This document shows, in pieces, positions 6,028-11,599 of a stretch of 11,599 bases of DNA. The notes below the pieces were generated by a model. The model was given only the letters and a program-made list of their open reading frames with translations. It did no database searches and was not told where the DNA came from. Location of the stretch: contig JAZNZB010000012.1 of the NCBI GenBank assembly GCA_045594705.1, positions 1 through 11,599 of the forward strand, given 5' to 3'. The first letter of the stretch is position 1, and every line of letters starts with the position of its first letter. The translations under genes were made by a program, and so were the position numbers. Source of the stretch: SVQP01 sp045594705. GTDB taxonomy: Bacteria; Bacillota; Clostridia; Oscillospirales; CAG-272.

Positions 6028-8349
6028 ATGAAAACAAAATTCCTCTGCTGTATACTGGCAATGCTGATGCTGCTGCCCCTTGCTGCCTGCAATCCGGACA
6101 GCACCGAACCCCCGTCTGACACAGTCGTCACGACCTCTCCCGAGACAGACAATACCGAATCCTCAGACGAGCAGACCACGGAATCCGAGACAGAGCCCGA
6201 GCCGCCTTTGGATATTGAGGTGCCAAACTACGAGGACATCGGTCTTTCGGCTGCGCTCCCGGGAGTGGATCTGCGCACCAGCCTTCATTTCAATTTTGCA
6301 GACTACACGTACAGCAAGCTGAAAAGCAACAACGCGCTGGTCTTTACCTCGAATAAGGACTATACGGTGGACAAGGGCGGCCTTTCGCTGACCGATGAGG
6401 GCTGGAACAGCGTTGGATTTGCGCATACGCTCAAAGAAGCTTACACCGCCAAGACCTTTATCACCAACCGAGGAAACGAGAGCAACGTGCGTTCCATCAT
6501 GTTCGGCTGCCGCGTCACTCGCTCCGATCACCTGTACATCGACAGCGGCTTGTGGTTCACCTTCTCCGAAAGTGCCGTCTACGTACACGTCAAAAACGGC
6601 TTTACCCAGCTTGTTCGCAACGATTTTGATTTCAATGCCAAGGACGGATTGGACGTGACCATCAAGGACGACGGCACGACCATCGAATGCCTGGTCAACG
6701 ATCAGCTCGTTGCGAAAGCGGTCGTGGAGTCGGAATGCCTGATTGTCTATACCGCCGAGGGAGCAGAGGTTGCCCGCACCCCCGATCTTGAGCGCATCGC
6801 CCACGGAGATATGCTCGGCTACGTTCGCACCATGTCTCACTTTGCAAACTCCACCACCAAATCCATCAGCCTTGAGACAGGCAGCGTGACTCCTTACGCA
6901 CCGAATGATACGGTGACCGAGCTCAGGCATGGATATTCCTACCTGCTCTGCGATAAAACACAGATCAAAACGCAATATCCCATCACGTCCTGCGAGGGCA
7001 TGACGCTGCTGGATGCCAAAGCAGCCGCTACCCTCTTTGGATTTACGTGCACTCTCTCCGAGGACAGCACCAAGGCGACTCTGACCCGCGATCACGCAAC
7101 GCTGGTCTTTACGGTCGGCTCTGACAAGGTGGACTATAACGGCACGTCCTACAACTGCCCCACCACCGTTGCTCGCGGTGGCCATATTCTGATCGCCACT
7201 GACTATTTGGCGCGTTGGATGGGCTACACCGTCACTCCTGCCGACAGCTCGGTTTATATCAGCACCTCAACCGAGGCGCTGACAGACGCGCGTAAGCAAG
7301 CTATGGCGGATCGCTATCAGCTCTACGCGGACGTCATTTACAACTACGATGACGTAGAGATCGAGCAAACGGGCGTCGGAAAATATGAAGCTACCCCCTA
7401 CGAGGATCGCTTGGTCGGCATTGCTTATTCCACTTGGCTGTGCACCAAGATCATCACCTGGGGCAAGAATACATGGGATACCCCTCTTTACGGCAATTAT
7501 TATTCAGACAACCGCGAAATGATCGCCAAGCACGCAGAGCTTTTGCGTGACGCAGGCGTGGATTTCATCTTTATCGACTGGACCAACAACACCACCTATG
7601 AGCCCGAATCCATGCGAGAGTCGCGCCCCGACTTCCGCATGATCGAGGAAGCCACCGACCTGGTCTTTGAGGTATGGTCGCAGATCGAGGGCGCTCCAAA
7701 GATCTGTATCTTTGCAGGCCCCGGCCACTCGGGCATTGAAAACGTCAATAACGGCAAGCATCAGATCAAGGTGGATCAGATCTGGCGTGATTACGTAGAA
7801 AAATACCCCGACCTCTATTTCCACTACGAGGGCAAGCCCCTGCTCATGTGCTACGGCGCAACGCCCAACCAGTATGGCAATCGCCCCAAGTGGACGGATG
7901 ACCGCTTCACCATCCGTTGGGCAACCGGCTACGTCGGTCAGCAGGGCGGGCTTTATAACGACAGAACCATGGCAACCCGCAACCAGTGGTGGAGCTGGGA
8001 GGAGCGCGGTCTGCAGCCTTATTCCGTTCTGGACGGTCGTGTGGAATGCGTGACCTGCACCGCGGCCAGCCGCGCGCAGGGCTCCGAGGGTGACGAAAAC
8101 TACATCCCCGCATACGGCAGAGAAAACGGCATGACGCTCAAAAAGCAATTCCAGCGTGCAAACGACTTGGGCGCAGGCATGGTCATTCTCATCTCCTGGA
8201 ATGAGTGGACAACGGGTGAGCAGCCCTCCCCCGAGATCTCCAAGGACCTGGAACCCTCCGTCGTTCACGGCACCTTCTACTACGATCTGCTGTGCGAACA
8301 GATCAAAAAATTCAAAGGTCAGATCCAAACTCAAGAAACAGAACCATAA
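6028..8349 (+). CDS. Lipoprotein with LamG-like, Cu-amine-oxidase-N-like and GH99/GH71-like domains
   Basis: Encodes 773 aa. Residues 1-21 are a lipoprotein signal with lipobox L-A-A-C21, then a Thr/Ser/Glu/Pro-rich linker to about residue 70. Residues about 80-290 look like a LamG/concanavalin-type beta-sandwich, likely carbohydrate binding. Residues about 303-412 (TQYPITSCEGMTLLDAKAAATLFG, then VDYNGTSYN) resemble the copper amine oxidase N-terminal domain, used in clostridial surface proteins as a wall or ligand module rather than an oxidase. From about 462 to 765 is the presumed catalytic domain: VGIAYSTW, GNYYSDNREMIAKHAELLRD, AGVDFIFIDWTNN and ISWNEWTTGEQ near residue 723. The layout and WNEW block recall GH99-like (WbsX) and GH71 alpha-glycan hydrolases; the exact family and catalytic acids are not certain. 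It is the first gene of a two-gene operon, and the second encodes a close copy of the catalytic domain. It should act on extracellular glycans. Confidence 0.85.
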   Translation: MKTKFLCCILAMLMLLPLAACNPDSTEPPSDTVVTTSPETDNTESSDEQTTESETEPEPPLDIEVPNYEDIGLSAALPGVDLRTSLHFNFADYTYSKLKSNNALVFTSNKDYTVDKGGLSLTDEGWNSVGFAHTLKEAYTAKTFITNRGNESNVRSIMFGCRVTRSDHLYIDSGLWFTFSESAVYVHVKNGFTQLVRNDFDFNAKDGLDVTIKDDGTTIECLVNDQLVAKAVVESECLIVYTAEGAEVARTPDLERIAHGDMLGYVRTMSHFANSTTKSISLETGSVTPYAPNDTVTELRHGYSYLLCDKTQIKTQYPITSCEGMTLLDAKAAATLFGFTCTLSEDSTKATLTRDHATLVFTVGSDKVDYNGTSYNCPTTVARGGHILIATDYLARWMGYTVTPADSSVYISTSTEALTDARKQAMADRYQLYADVIYNYDDVEIEQTGVGKYEATPYEDRLVGIAYSTWLCTKIITWGKNTWDTPLYGNYYSDNREMIAKHAELLRDAGVDFIFIDWTNNTTYEPESMRESRPDFRMIEEATDLVFEVWSQIEGAPKICIFAGPGHSGIENVNNGKHQIKVDQIWRDYVEKYPDLYFHYEGKPLLMCYGATPNQYGNRPKWTDDRFTIRWATGYVGQQGGLYNDRTMATRNQWWSWEERGLQPYSVLDGRVECVTCTAASRAQGSEGDENYIPAYGRENGMTLKKQFQRANDLGAGMVILISWNEWTTGEQPSPEISKDLEPSVVHGTFYYDLLCEQIKKFKGQIQTQETEP

Positions 8350-8354
8350 GGAGG
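8348..8354 (+). promoter_or_regulatory. Ribosome binding site of the second glycosidase gene
   Basis: AAGGAGG overlaps the stop codon (8347-8349) of the upstream gene and lies 7 nt before ATG 8362. The arrangement supports co-transcription and translational coupling, and contrasts with the badly spaced site of the first gene. Confidence 0.85.
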
Positions 8355-8361
8355 AAGCACC

Positions 8362-9351
8362 ATGCAAAACAGATTCAACGCCGTCCTGCCCATCGGCACA
8401 GGACTCTATGAAAAGACTCCCGCAGGTCAGCGTAAGGTCGGCATTGCCTATACCACCTGGCATTGCGACGTTCTTCCCGGCTGGGGCAAGAACACGTGGG
8501 ATCTCCCGCTGGATGGGCCGTATAACTCCGACGACCGCGACGTGATCTATAAGCACGCGATTTTGCTGCGCGACGCAGGAATTGATTTCATCTTTGTGGA
8601 CTGGACAAACAACACCTGCTATGATCCCGCAAAGCAACGCGACTCCTTGCCCACCTTCCGCATGATCGAGGAGGCGACCGACGTGCTGTTCGAGGTATGG
8701 TCAAAGATTGAGGGCGCACCCAAGATCTGCATCTTTGCAGGCCCCGGACACTCCATGCCCGAAAATTTGGAAAACGGCAATCACCAGAAAAAGGTGGATC
8801 AGATATATCGCGATTATGTAGCAAAATACCCCGATCTCTACTTCAATTACGACGGCAAGCCGCTCTTGATGTGCTACGGTGCTACCCCCAACTTCTACGG
8901 GGCTGATCCCAAATGGACGGACGATCGCTTTACCGTGCGTTGGGTCACGGGCTACGTTGGCCAGCAGGACGACCTTTTCGATGAGCAAACCATGCGCTCC
9001 TATCACTTCTGGAGCTGGGAGGAACGCGCTACCCAAACCTATACGGTCAAGGACGGCCGCGTGGAGTGCATTTCGGTCACGGCTTCCAGCCGCGCACAAG
9101 GCAAGGAGGGCGACCGAGGCTACATCCCCGCCCGCGGCAGAAGAAACGGCGAGACCTTCCGCGAGCAGTTTGGCCGCGCTTGCGAGCTTGGCGCAGGCAT
9201 GGTGCTGCTGATCTCCTGGAACGAGTGGACCAAGAGCGAGCAGCTTTCGGTAGAGATTTCCAAGGACCTCGAACCCTCTCAGATCCACGGCACCTTCTAC
9301 TACGACCTGCTGTGCGAGCAGATCAAAAAGTTCAAGGAGCTGGACTCGTAA
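8362..9351 (+). CDS. Cytosolic GH99/GH71-like glycosidase paralogue
   Basis: Encodes 329 aa, without signal peptide or accessory domains. It aligns along its length with the C-terminal domain of the upstream lipoprotein: VGIAYTTW begins at residue 26, followed by DAGIDFIFVDWTNN, KICIFAGPGHS, LLMCYGATPN, KWTDDRFTVRWVTGYVGQQ, WSWEER, and ISWNEWTKSEQ near residue 285. By eye roughly two thirds or more of residues are identical. The start lies close to the domain boundary of the paralogue, so it looks like a duplication that lost the export and binding parts, or from which the lipoprotein was built. It begins 12 bp after the upstream stop and is followed by a strong terminator, so it is the last gene of the operon. 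A likely role, by inference, is hydrolysis inside the cell of oligosaccharides imported after surface cleavage, although no transporter is encoded here. Confidence 0.85.
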   Translation: MQNRFNAVLPIGTGLYEKTPAGQRKVGIAYTTWHCDVLPGWGKNTWDLPLDGPYNSDDRDVIYKHAILLRDAGIDFIFVDWTNNTCYDPAKQRDSLPTFRMIEEATDVLFEVWSKIEGAPKICIFAGPGHSMPENLENGNHQKKVDQIYRDYVAKYPDLYFNYDGKPLLMCYGATPNFYGADPKWTDDRFTVRWVTGYVGQQDDLFDEQTMRSYHFWSWEERATQTYTVKDGRVECISVTASSRAQGKEGDRGYIPARGRRNGETFREQFGRACELGAGMVLLISWNEWTKSEQLSVEISKDLEPSQIHGTFYYDLLCEQIKKFKELDS

Positions 9352-9362
9352 AATAAATAAAG

Positions 9363-9410
9363 AAACGGACACGTCACAAGGGATTTTCCCAAATGACGTG
9401 TCCGTTTTTT
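9363..9410 (+). terminator. Bidirectional terminator, copy 1 of a repeated hairpin
   Basis: A 14-bp stem (9363-9376 with 9394-9407) encloses a smaller GGGA-TTT-TCCC stem. T6 follows on the plus strand, 12 bp after the glycosidase stop. On the minus strand the stem is followed by TTTCTTTATTTATTTT, so it also serves the convergent XRE gene, whose stop is at 9438. The 37-nt core 9367-9403 recurs exactly at 10733-10769. Confidence 0.9.
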
Positions 9411-9437
9411 GTGATTCAATTTCGTCCGCGCTTATTC

Positions 9438-10574
9438 TTAGCTCTTCGTATCCTTTGCAAACGGCGCGTATCTTTCAACAATATCGACAAACCACTGCTC
9501 ATTCCGTATGCTGTCAAAGCTCTCTATCTTGCAAACATCGCCTAACTGACGCTGCACTTCGTTGCATTCATACCCCGAATTCACTCTTGATCTTTCAAAT
9601 TCGCAGTCCTTTACAAGAAAAGAGGTATGAACGGTCTTCTCGGGAAGCTCGTCATAGGCTTTTGCATGTGCAAGGCTCAGGTCAAGATATTTGGCGCAAA
9701 GCTCGTAATCCTCTTCGCAGCAATAACGGGATGCCATAGAAAGATACGCCTCGGACAAATGATAATGTGAAAAGCCGTAATCCCCCTCGTCATAAATCAT
9801 TTTGATAAAATCAACCGCCTTTTTATAGATGCGGATGGCTTCTTGATTGGTCGGGGCATAATTTGCGCAATTTCTGATCTTTACGTATACGTCTTCGCTG
9901 ATTCCGTGAAGCTCCTCTCGCGCATATTTCCACCAGTTTTCACTGCCTCTTTTGTAAAGCTCTCTCATTTCTCCGACCTGCAGTGCAGTAGGCAAAAGCT
10001 TGATATATTCAATGGCTTTTTTCTCGTCACCGCTAAGCCCGTAAATGCCGCTGAGTAAGCTGATGGCATCGTATCTGATCTGTTCGTCAAAGCACTCCTT
10101 GAGTATACGCTCACACAGCATAATCAGCTCTTCCATGTGAGGCACCTTGGGGTGATCCGGCGTTAATTTGCCCTTTTCCTGCAGATCCCAATACTTTTCC
10201 CAGAAATATGGGTCATAGTAAAGCATCCAAATATACTTTCCCAGAATTTTTTCTTCGTTCGGATATGCATGGTATGCCCTGCAGATAAAATCAAACTTCT
10301 CCTTTTCCTTGCCGAGATTCGAAAGCCTGTCATACTCGGCTATGATCTCGTCGATCTTTGCTTGCTTTTTGGCAAGATCCACCCCTAAAAGCTCATCGGT
10401 GGACACATTGAAAAAATTAGCAAGGATCGGAAACATGGTGATATCGGGTAATGAAGCATTGGTTTCCCACTTGGAGATGGTCTGATACGACACGTTCAGC
10501 CTTTCCGCAAGCTCTTCTTGTGTTAAATTCATTTTTCTGCGTAAAGCTTTGATTCTGTTGCCAAAATCTTTCAT
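9438..10574 (-). CDS. XRE-family transcriptional regulator with large C-terminal domain
   Basis: Encodes 378 aa. Residues about 5-62 form a canonical HTH_3 (Cro/C1-type) domain: IKALRRKMNLTQEELAERLN, then VSYQTISKWETNASLPD and FFNVSTDELLG. The remaining 310 residues are helical and rich in aromatic and charged residues (YHAYPNEEKILGKYIWMLYYD, KAIEYIKLLP, YDELPEKTVHTSF), with spacing suggesting TPR-like helical pairs that would sense a peptide, metabolite or partner. This architecture is widespread in Firmicutes, and its targets are usually unknown. GGAGGAA (10579-10585) lies 4 nt upstream of ATG 10574. It is monocistronic, with a palindrome at its own start site, which would suit autoregulation. 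Whether it controls neighbours is not shown by the sequence. Confidence 0.9.
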   Translation of the reverse strand: MKDFGNRIKALRRKMNLTQEELAERLNVSYQTISKWETNASLPDITMFPILANFFNVSTDELLGVDLAKKQAKIDEIIAEYDRLSNLGKEKEKFDFICRAYHAYPNEEKILGKYIWMLYYDPYFWEKYWDLQEKGKLTPDHPKVPHMEELIMLCERILKECFDEQIRYDAISLLSGIYGLSGDEKKAIEYIKLLPTALQVGEMRELYKRGSENWWKYAREELHGISEDVYVKIRNCANYAPTNQEAIRIYKKAVDFIKMIYDEGDYGFSHYHLSEAYLSMASRYCCEEDYELCAKYLDLSLAHAKAYDELPEKTVHTSFLVKDCEFERSRVNSGYECNEVQRQLGDVCKIESFDSIRNEQWFVDIVERYAPFAKDTKS

Positions 10575-10589
10575 GGTATTCCTCCATTT

Positions 10590-10615
10590 GAAATGATTCC
10601 CTCGAGGTTGATTTC
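10590..10615 (-). promoter_or_regulatory. Operator-like inverted repeat downstream of the XRE promoter
   Basis: GAAAT (10590-10594) and ATTTC (10611-10615) flank the perfect palindrome CCTCGAGG (10600-10607). The two symmetries are centred one base apart. The site lies between the -10 element and the ribosome site, where binding of the regulator itself would block transcription. Autoregulation is inferred. Confidence 0.4.
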
Positions 10616-10643
10616 ATTATACCATATTTTTTTCGGTTGTACA
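10616..10643 (-). promoter_or_regulatory. Likely promoter of the XRE regulator gene
   Basis: On the minus strand TATAAT (10616-10621) is preceded after 16 bp by TGTACA (10638-10643), a four-of-six match to the -35 consensus. The leader is about 35 nt. Confidence 0.6.
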
Positions 10644-10727
10644 GATAAGGCTGCGAGAATATTACTCAACCAGCATTAGAATTTTCGCATGCGACGCACA
10701 ATGATGCTCTTTTGACTATAACTATAA

Positions 10728-10776
10728 AAAATGGACACGTCACAAGGGATTTTCCCAAATGACGTGTCCGATTTTT
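10728..10776. terminator. Terminator-like repeat hairpin, copy 2
   Basis: The 37-nt core 10733-10769 is identical to 9367-9403, but the flanks differ: A-rich before, GATTTTT after on the plus strand and ATTTTTTAT after on the minus strand. No gene ends beside it, so it appears to be a dispersed repeat with terminator form rather than the terminator of a particular neighbour. Confidence 0.75.
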
Positions 10777-10792
10777 ATTGTCAATTTTGTAG

Positions 10793-10831
10793 GGGCGAGA
10801 ATTTCGGCAAAGCCGAAATATGTGATCGCCC
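10793..10831. repeat. Nested hairpin GGGCGA/TCGCCC with inner ATTTCGGC/GCCGAAAT
   Basis: The outer arms are 10793-10798 and 10826-10831. The inner arms 10801-10808 and 10812-10819 are a perfect 8-bp stem around AAA. It shares the GTAGGGG beginning with the repeat at 10847, so both may be variants of one repeat family. Confidence 0.7.
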
Positions 10832-10846
10832 GTAGCCATTTTTCTC

Positions 10847-10949
10847 GTAGGGGAGGATATCATCCTCCCGCACGCGTCGAATTTGCAAGCCTGTTCAAGT
10901 GACGCAATCAAAAATCGCTCTCAGGCGGGAGGATGATATCCTCCCCTAC
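10847..10949. repeat. 25-bp perfect inverted repeat, arms 10847-10871 and 10925-10949
   Basis: The right arm is the exact reverse complement of the left over 25 bp, with 53 bp between them. Each arm is itself a hairpin, GGGAGGAT-ATC-ATCCTCCC. Strict identity suggests recent duplication or that both arms are under constraint. Confidence 0.85.
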
Positions 10950-10973
10950 ACAGAAAAAGTATTCTCAAAAAAT

Positions 10974-11022
10974 AATTGGACACATCAAGACGGATTGCTC
11001 CTTAATGATGTGTCCAATTTTT
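10974..11022 (-). terminator. Terminator of the GGGtGRT gene, diverged copy 3 of the hairpin
   Basis: AATTGGACACATCA (10974-10987) pairs with TGATGTGTCCAATT (11006-11019). On the minus strand ATTTTTTGAG follows, about 50 bp after the stop of the minus-strand gene; on the plus strand the run continues with T. The design, including a small GGA/TCC inner stem, matches copies 1 and 2, but the stem base CG has changed to CA/TG in compensating fashion. Confidence 0.8.
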
Positions 11023-11070
11023 TATGAAAGTTTTTGCGGAGCTTTTTTCAAAAAGCGACCGTATTTCTTA

Positions 11071-11599
11071 TTACTTGCAAGCCTCTTCGATAGCAACAGC
11101 TACCGCAACAGTCATACCAACCATGGGGTTGTTACCTGCGCCGATCAAGCCCATCATTTCGACGTGAGCGGGAACGGAGGAGGAGCCTGCGAACTGAGCG
11201 TCACCGTGCATTCTGCCCATGGTGTCGGTCATGCCGTAGGAAGCGGGACCTGCTGCCATGTTATCGGGGTGCAGGGTTCTGCCCGTGCCGCCGCCGGATG
11301 CTACGGAGAAGTACTTGACGCCGTTTTCGTTACACCACTTCTTGTAGGTACCTGCAACGGGGTGCTGGAATCTGGTGGGGTTGGTGGAGTTACCGGTGAT
11401 GGAAACGCCGACGTTCTCAAGACGCATGATCGCAACGCCCTCGGGAACGCTGTCAGAGCCGTAGCACTTCACCTTTGCTCTGTCACCGTTCGAGTAAGCG
11501 GTCTCCTTGAGCACCTTAACTTCCTCTGCGTAGGGATCAAACTCGGTCTGAACATAGGTAAAGCCGTTGATTCTGGAAATGATCATAGCGGCGTCCTTA
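11071..11599 (-). CDS. GGGtGRT-family protein, C-terminal part
   Basis: The reading frame is open to the window edge, so the N-terminal part lies outside; at least 175 codons are present. The visible part holds SGGGTGRTLHPDNMAAGP, the signature after which the family is named, then GMTDTMGRMHGDAQFAGS and GLIGAGNNPMVGMTVAVAVAIEEACK. ATG 11586 is probably internal, since KDAA precedes it in frame and no ribosome site is seen. Family members are strongly conserved in anaerobic Firmicutes and some other anaerobes; to my knowledge their biochemical role is not established, though the Gly-rich block looks like a nucleotide- or phosphate-binding loop. The sequence is highly conserved and not degenerate, so the gene appears intact. 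The preceding genes and promoter are beyond the window. Confidence 0.85.
   Translation of the reverse strand, partial: KDAAMIISRINGFTYVQTEFDPYAEEVKVLKETAYSNGDRAKVKCYGSDSVPEGVAIMRLENVGVSITGNSTNPTRFQHPVAGTYKKWCNENGVKYFSVASGGGTGRTLHPDNMAAGPASYGMTDTMGRMHGDAQFAGSSSVPAHVEMMGLIGAGNNPMVGMTVAVAVAIEEACK

Larger units (their letters stand above)
10788..10950. mobile_element. MITE-like palindromic element
   Basis: The block starts with TGTAGGGG (10788-10795) and ends with CCCCTACA (10943-10950). It encodes nothing and is made of nested palindromes: a hairpin with GGGCGA/TCGCCC outer and ATTTCGGC/GCCGAAAT inner arms, and two inverted copies of a 25-bp sequence. No clear target-site duplication was found, so mobility is only suggested. 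It may instead be a BIME-like cluster of palindromic intergenic repeats. Confidence 0.5.
10575..11070. other. Non-coding stretch filled with palindromic repeats
   Basis: No plausible gene is seen in these 496 bp. From left to right it holds the XRE leader and promoter, hairpin copy 2 (10728-10776), a MITE-like block (10788-10950) and hairpin copy 3 (10974-11022). The short open frames crossing it consist of repeat sequence read as protein. Confidence 0.75.

Noticed and set aside
6163..7185. Minus-strand open frame of about 340 codons opposite the surface glycosidase gene
   Set aside because: Codon-structure shadow of a real gene; no ribosome site or recognisable domain.
7504..8637. Minus-strand open frame of about 377 codons spanning the junction of the two glycosidase genes
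   Set aside because: It arises because both paralogues lack stops in that frame. It crosses the gene boundary and has no signals of its own.
10666..10911. Minus-strand open frame of 81 codons in the repeat-rich intergenic region
   Set aside because: Almost entirely made of palindromic repeats and a terminator hairpin, and without a ribosome site.
10728..11022. Series of repeats considered as a CRISPR array
   Set aside because: The units are self-palindromic, unequally spaced, in both orientations and of different sequence; no regular repeat-spacer pattern and no cas gene.

Overview
The window reads like the chromosome of a gut-type Firmicute of class Clostridia. Strong AGGAGG-type ribosome sites, sigma-A promoters with 16 to 17 bp spacers, lipoboxes of the LTAC/LAAC type, BspA-type (LRR_5) leucine-rich repeat proteins and a GGGtGRT-family protein all fit that group. 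The genus cannot be fixed from the sequence alone. Seven protein-coding genes are supported. No rRNA, tRNA, CRISPR array, transposase or phage structural gene was seen.

Left part (1-4966): a divergent pair of LRR proteins around an AT-rich intergenic region. The minus-strand gene (122-1990) encodes a cytosolic protein with an N-terminal TIR domain, including a SARM1-like WVQKEI motif, a Pro/Glu-rich linker and a C-terminal BspA-type LRR domain. The plus-strand gene (2447-4966) encodes a surface lipoprotein with a repeat linker, CxC/CxxC-containing repeats and a long BspA-type LRR array interrupted by three copies of a YYLG-x-E-x-NP module. Each has its own near-consensus promoter.

Middle (4986-9351): a shared, probably bidirectional terminator separates the lipoprotein from a minus-strand NlpC/P60-like cysteine hydrolase (5057-5746). 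Divergent from it is a two-gene plus-strand operon (6028-9351). The first gene encodes a lipoprotein with a LamG-like domain, a copper-amine-oxidase-N-like domain and a GH99/GH71-like glycosidase domain. The second, 12 bp downstream, encodes a signal-less paralogue of only the glycosidase domain. The pair therefore predicts one activity at the cell surface and a closely related one in the cytoplasm. The first gene has an unusual translation start: its strong Shine-Dalgarno is 28 nt from the ATG, with a perfect hairpin in the gap.

Right part (9363-11599): a minus-strand XRE-type regulator (9438-10574), a 496-bp non-coding stretch filled with palindromic repeats, and the C-terminal part of a GGGtGRT-family protein that runs off the window edge (11071-11599). 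A 37-nt hairpin core occurs identically at 9367-9403 and 10733-10769, with a diverged relative at 10974-11019. These are terminator-like with T-rich tracts on both sides. Between the second and third lies a 163-bp MITE-like element (10788-10950) with TGTAGGGG/CCCCTACA ends and an internal 25-bp perfect inverted repeat.

The best candidate for an undescribed system is the TIR-LRR protein, possibly with its divergent LRR lipoprotein. The paired surface/cytosolic glycosidases and the hairpin-spaced ribosome site are the next most interesting points.
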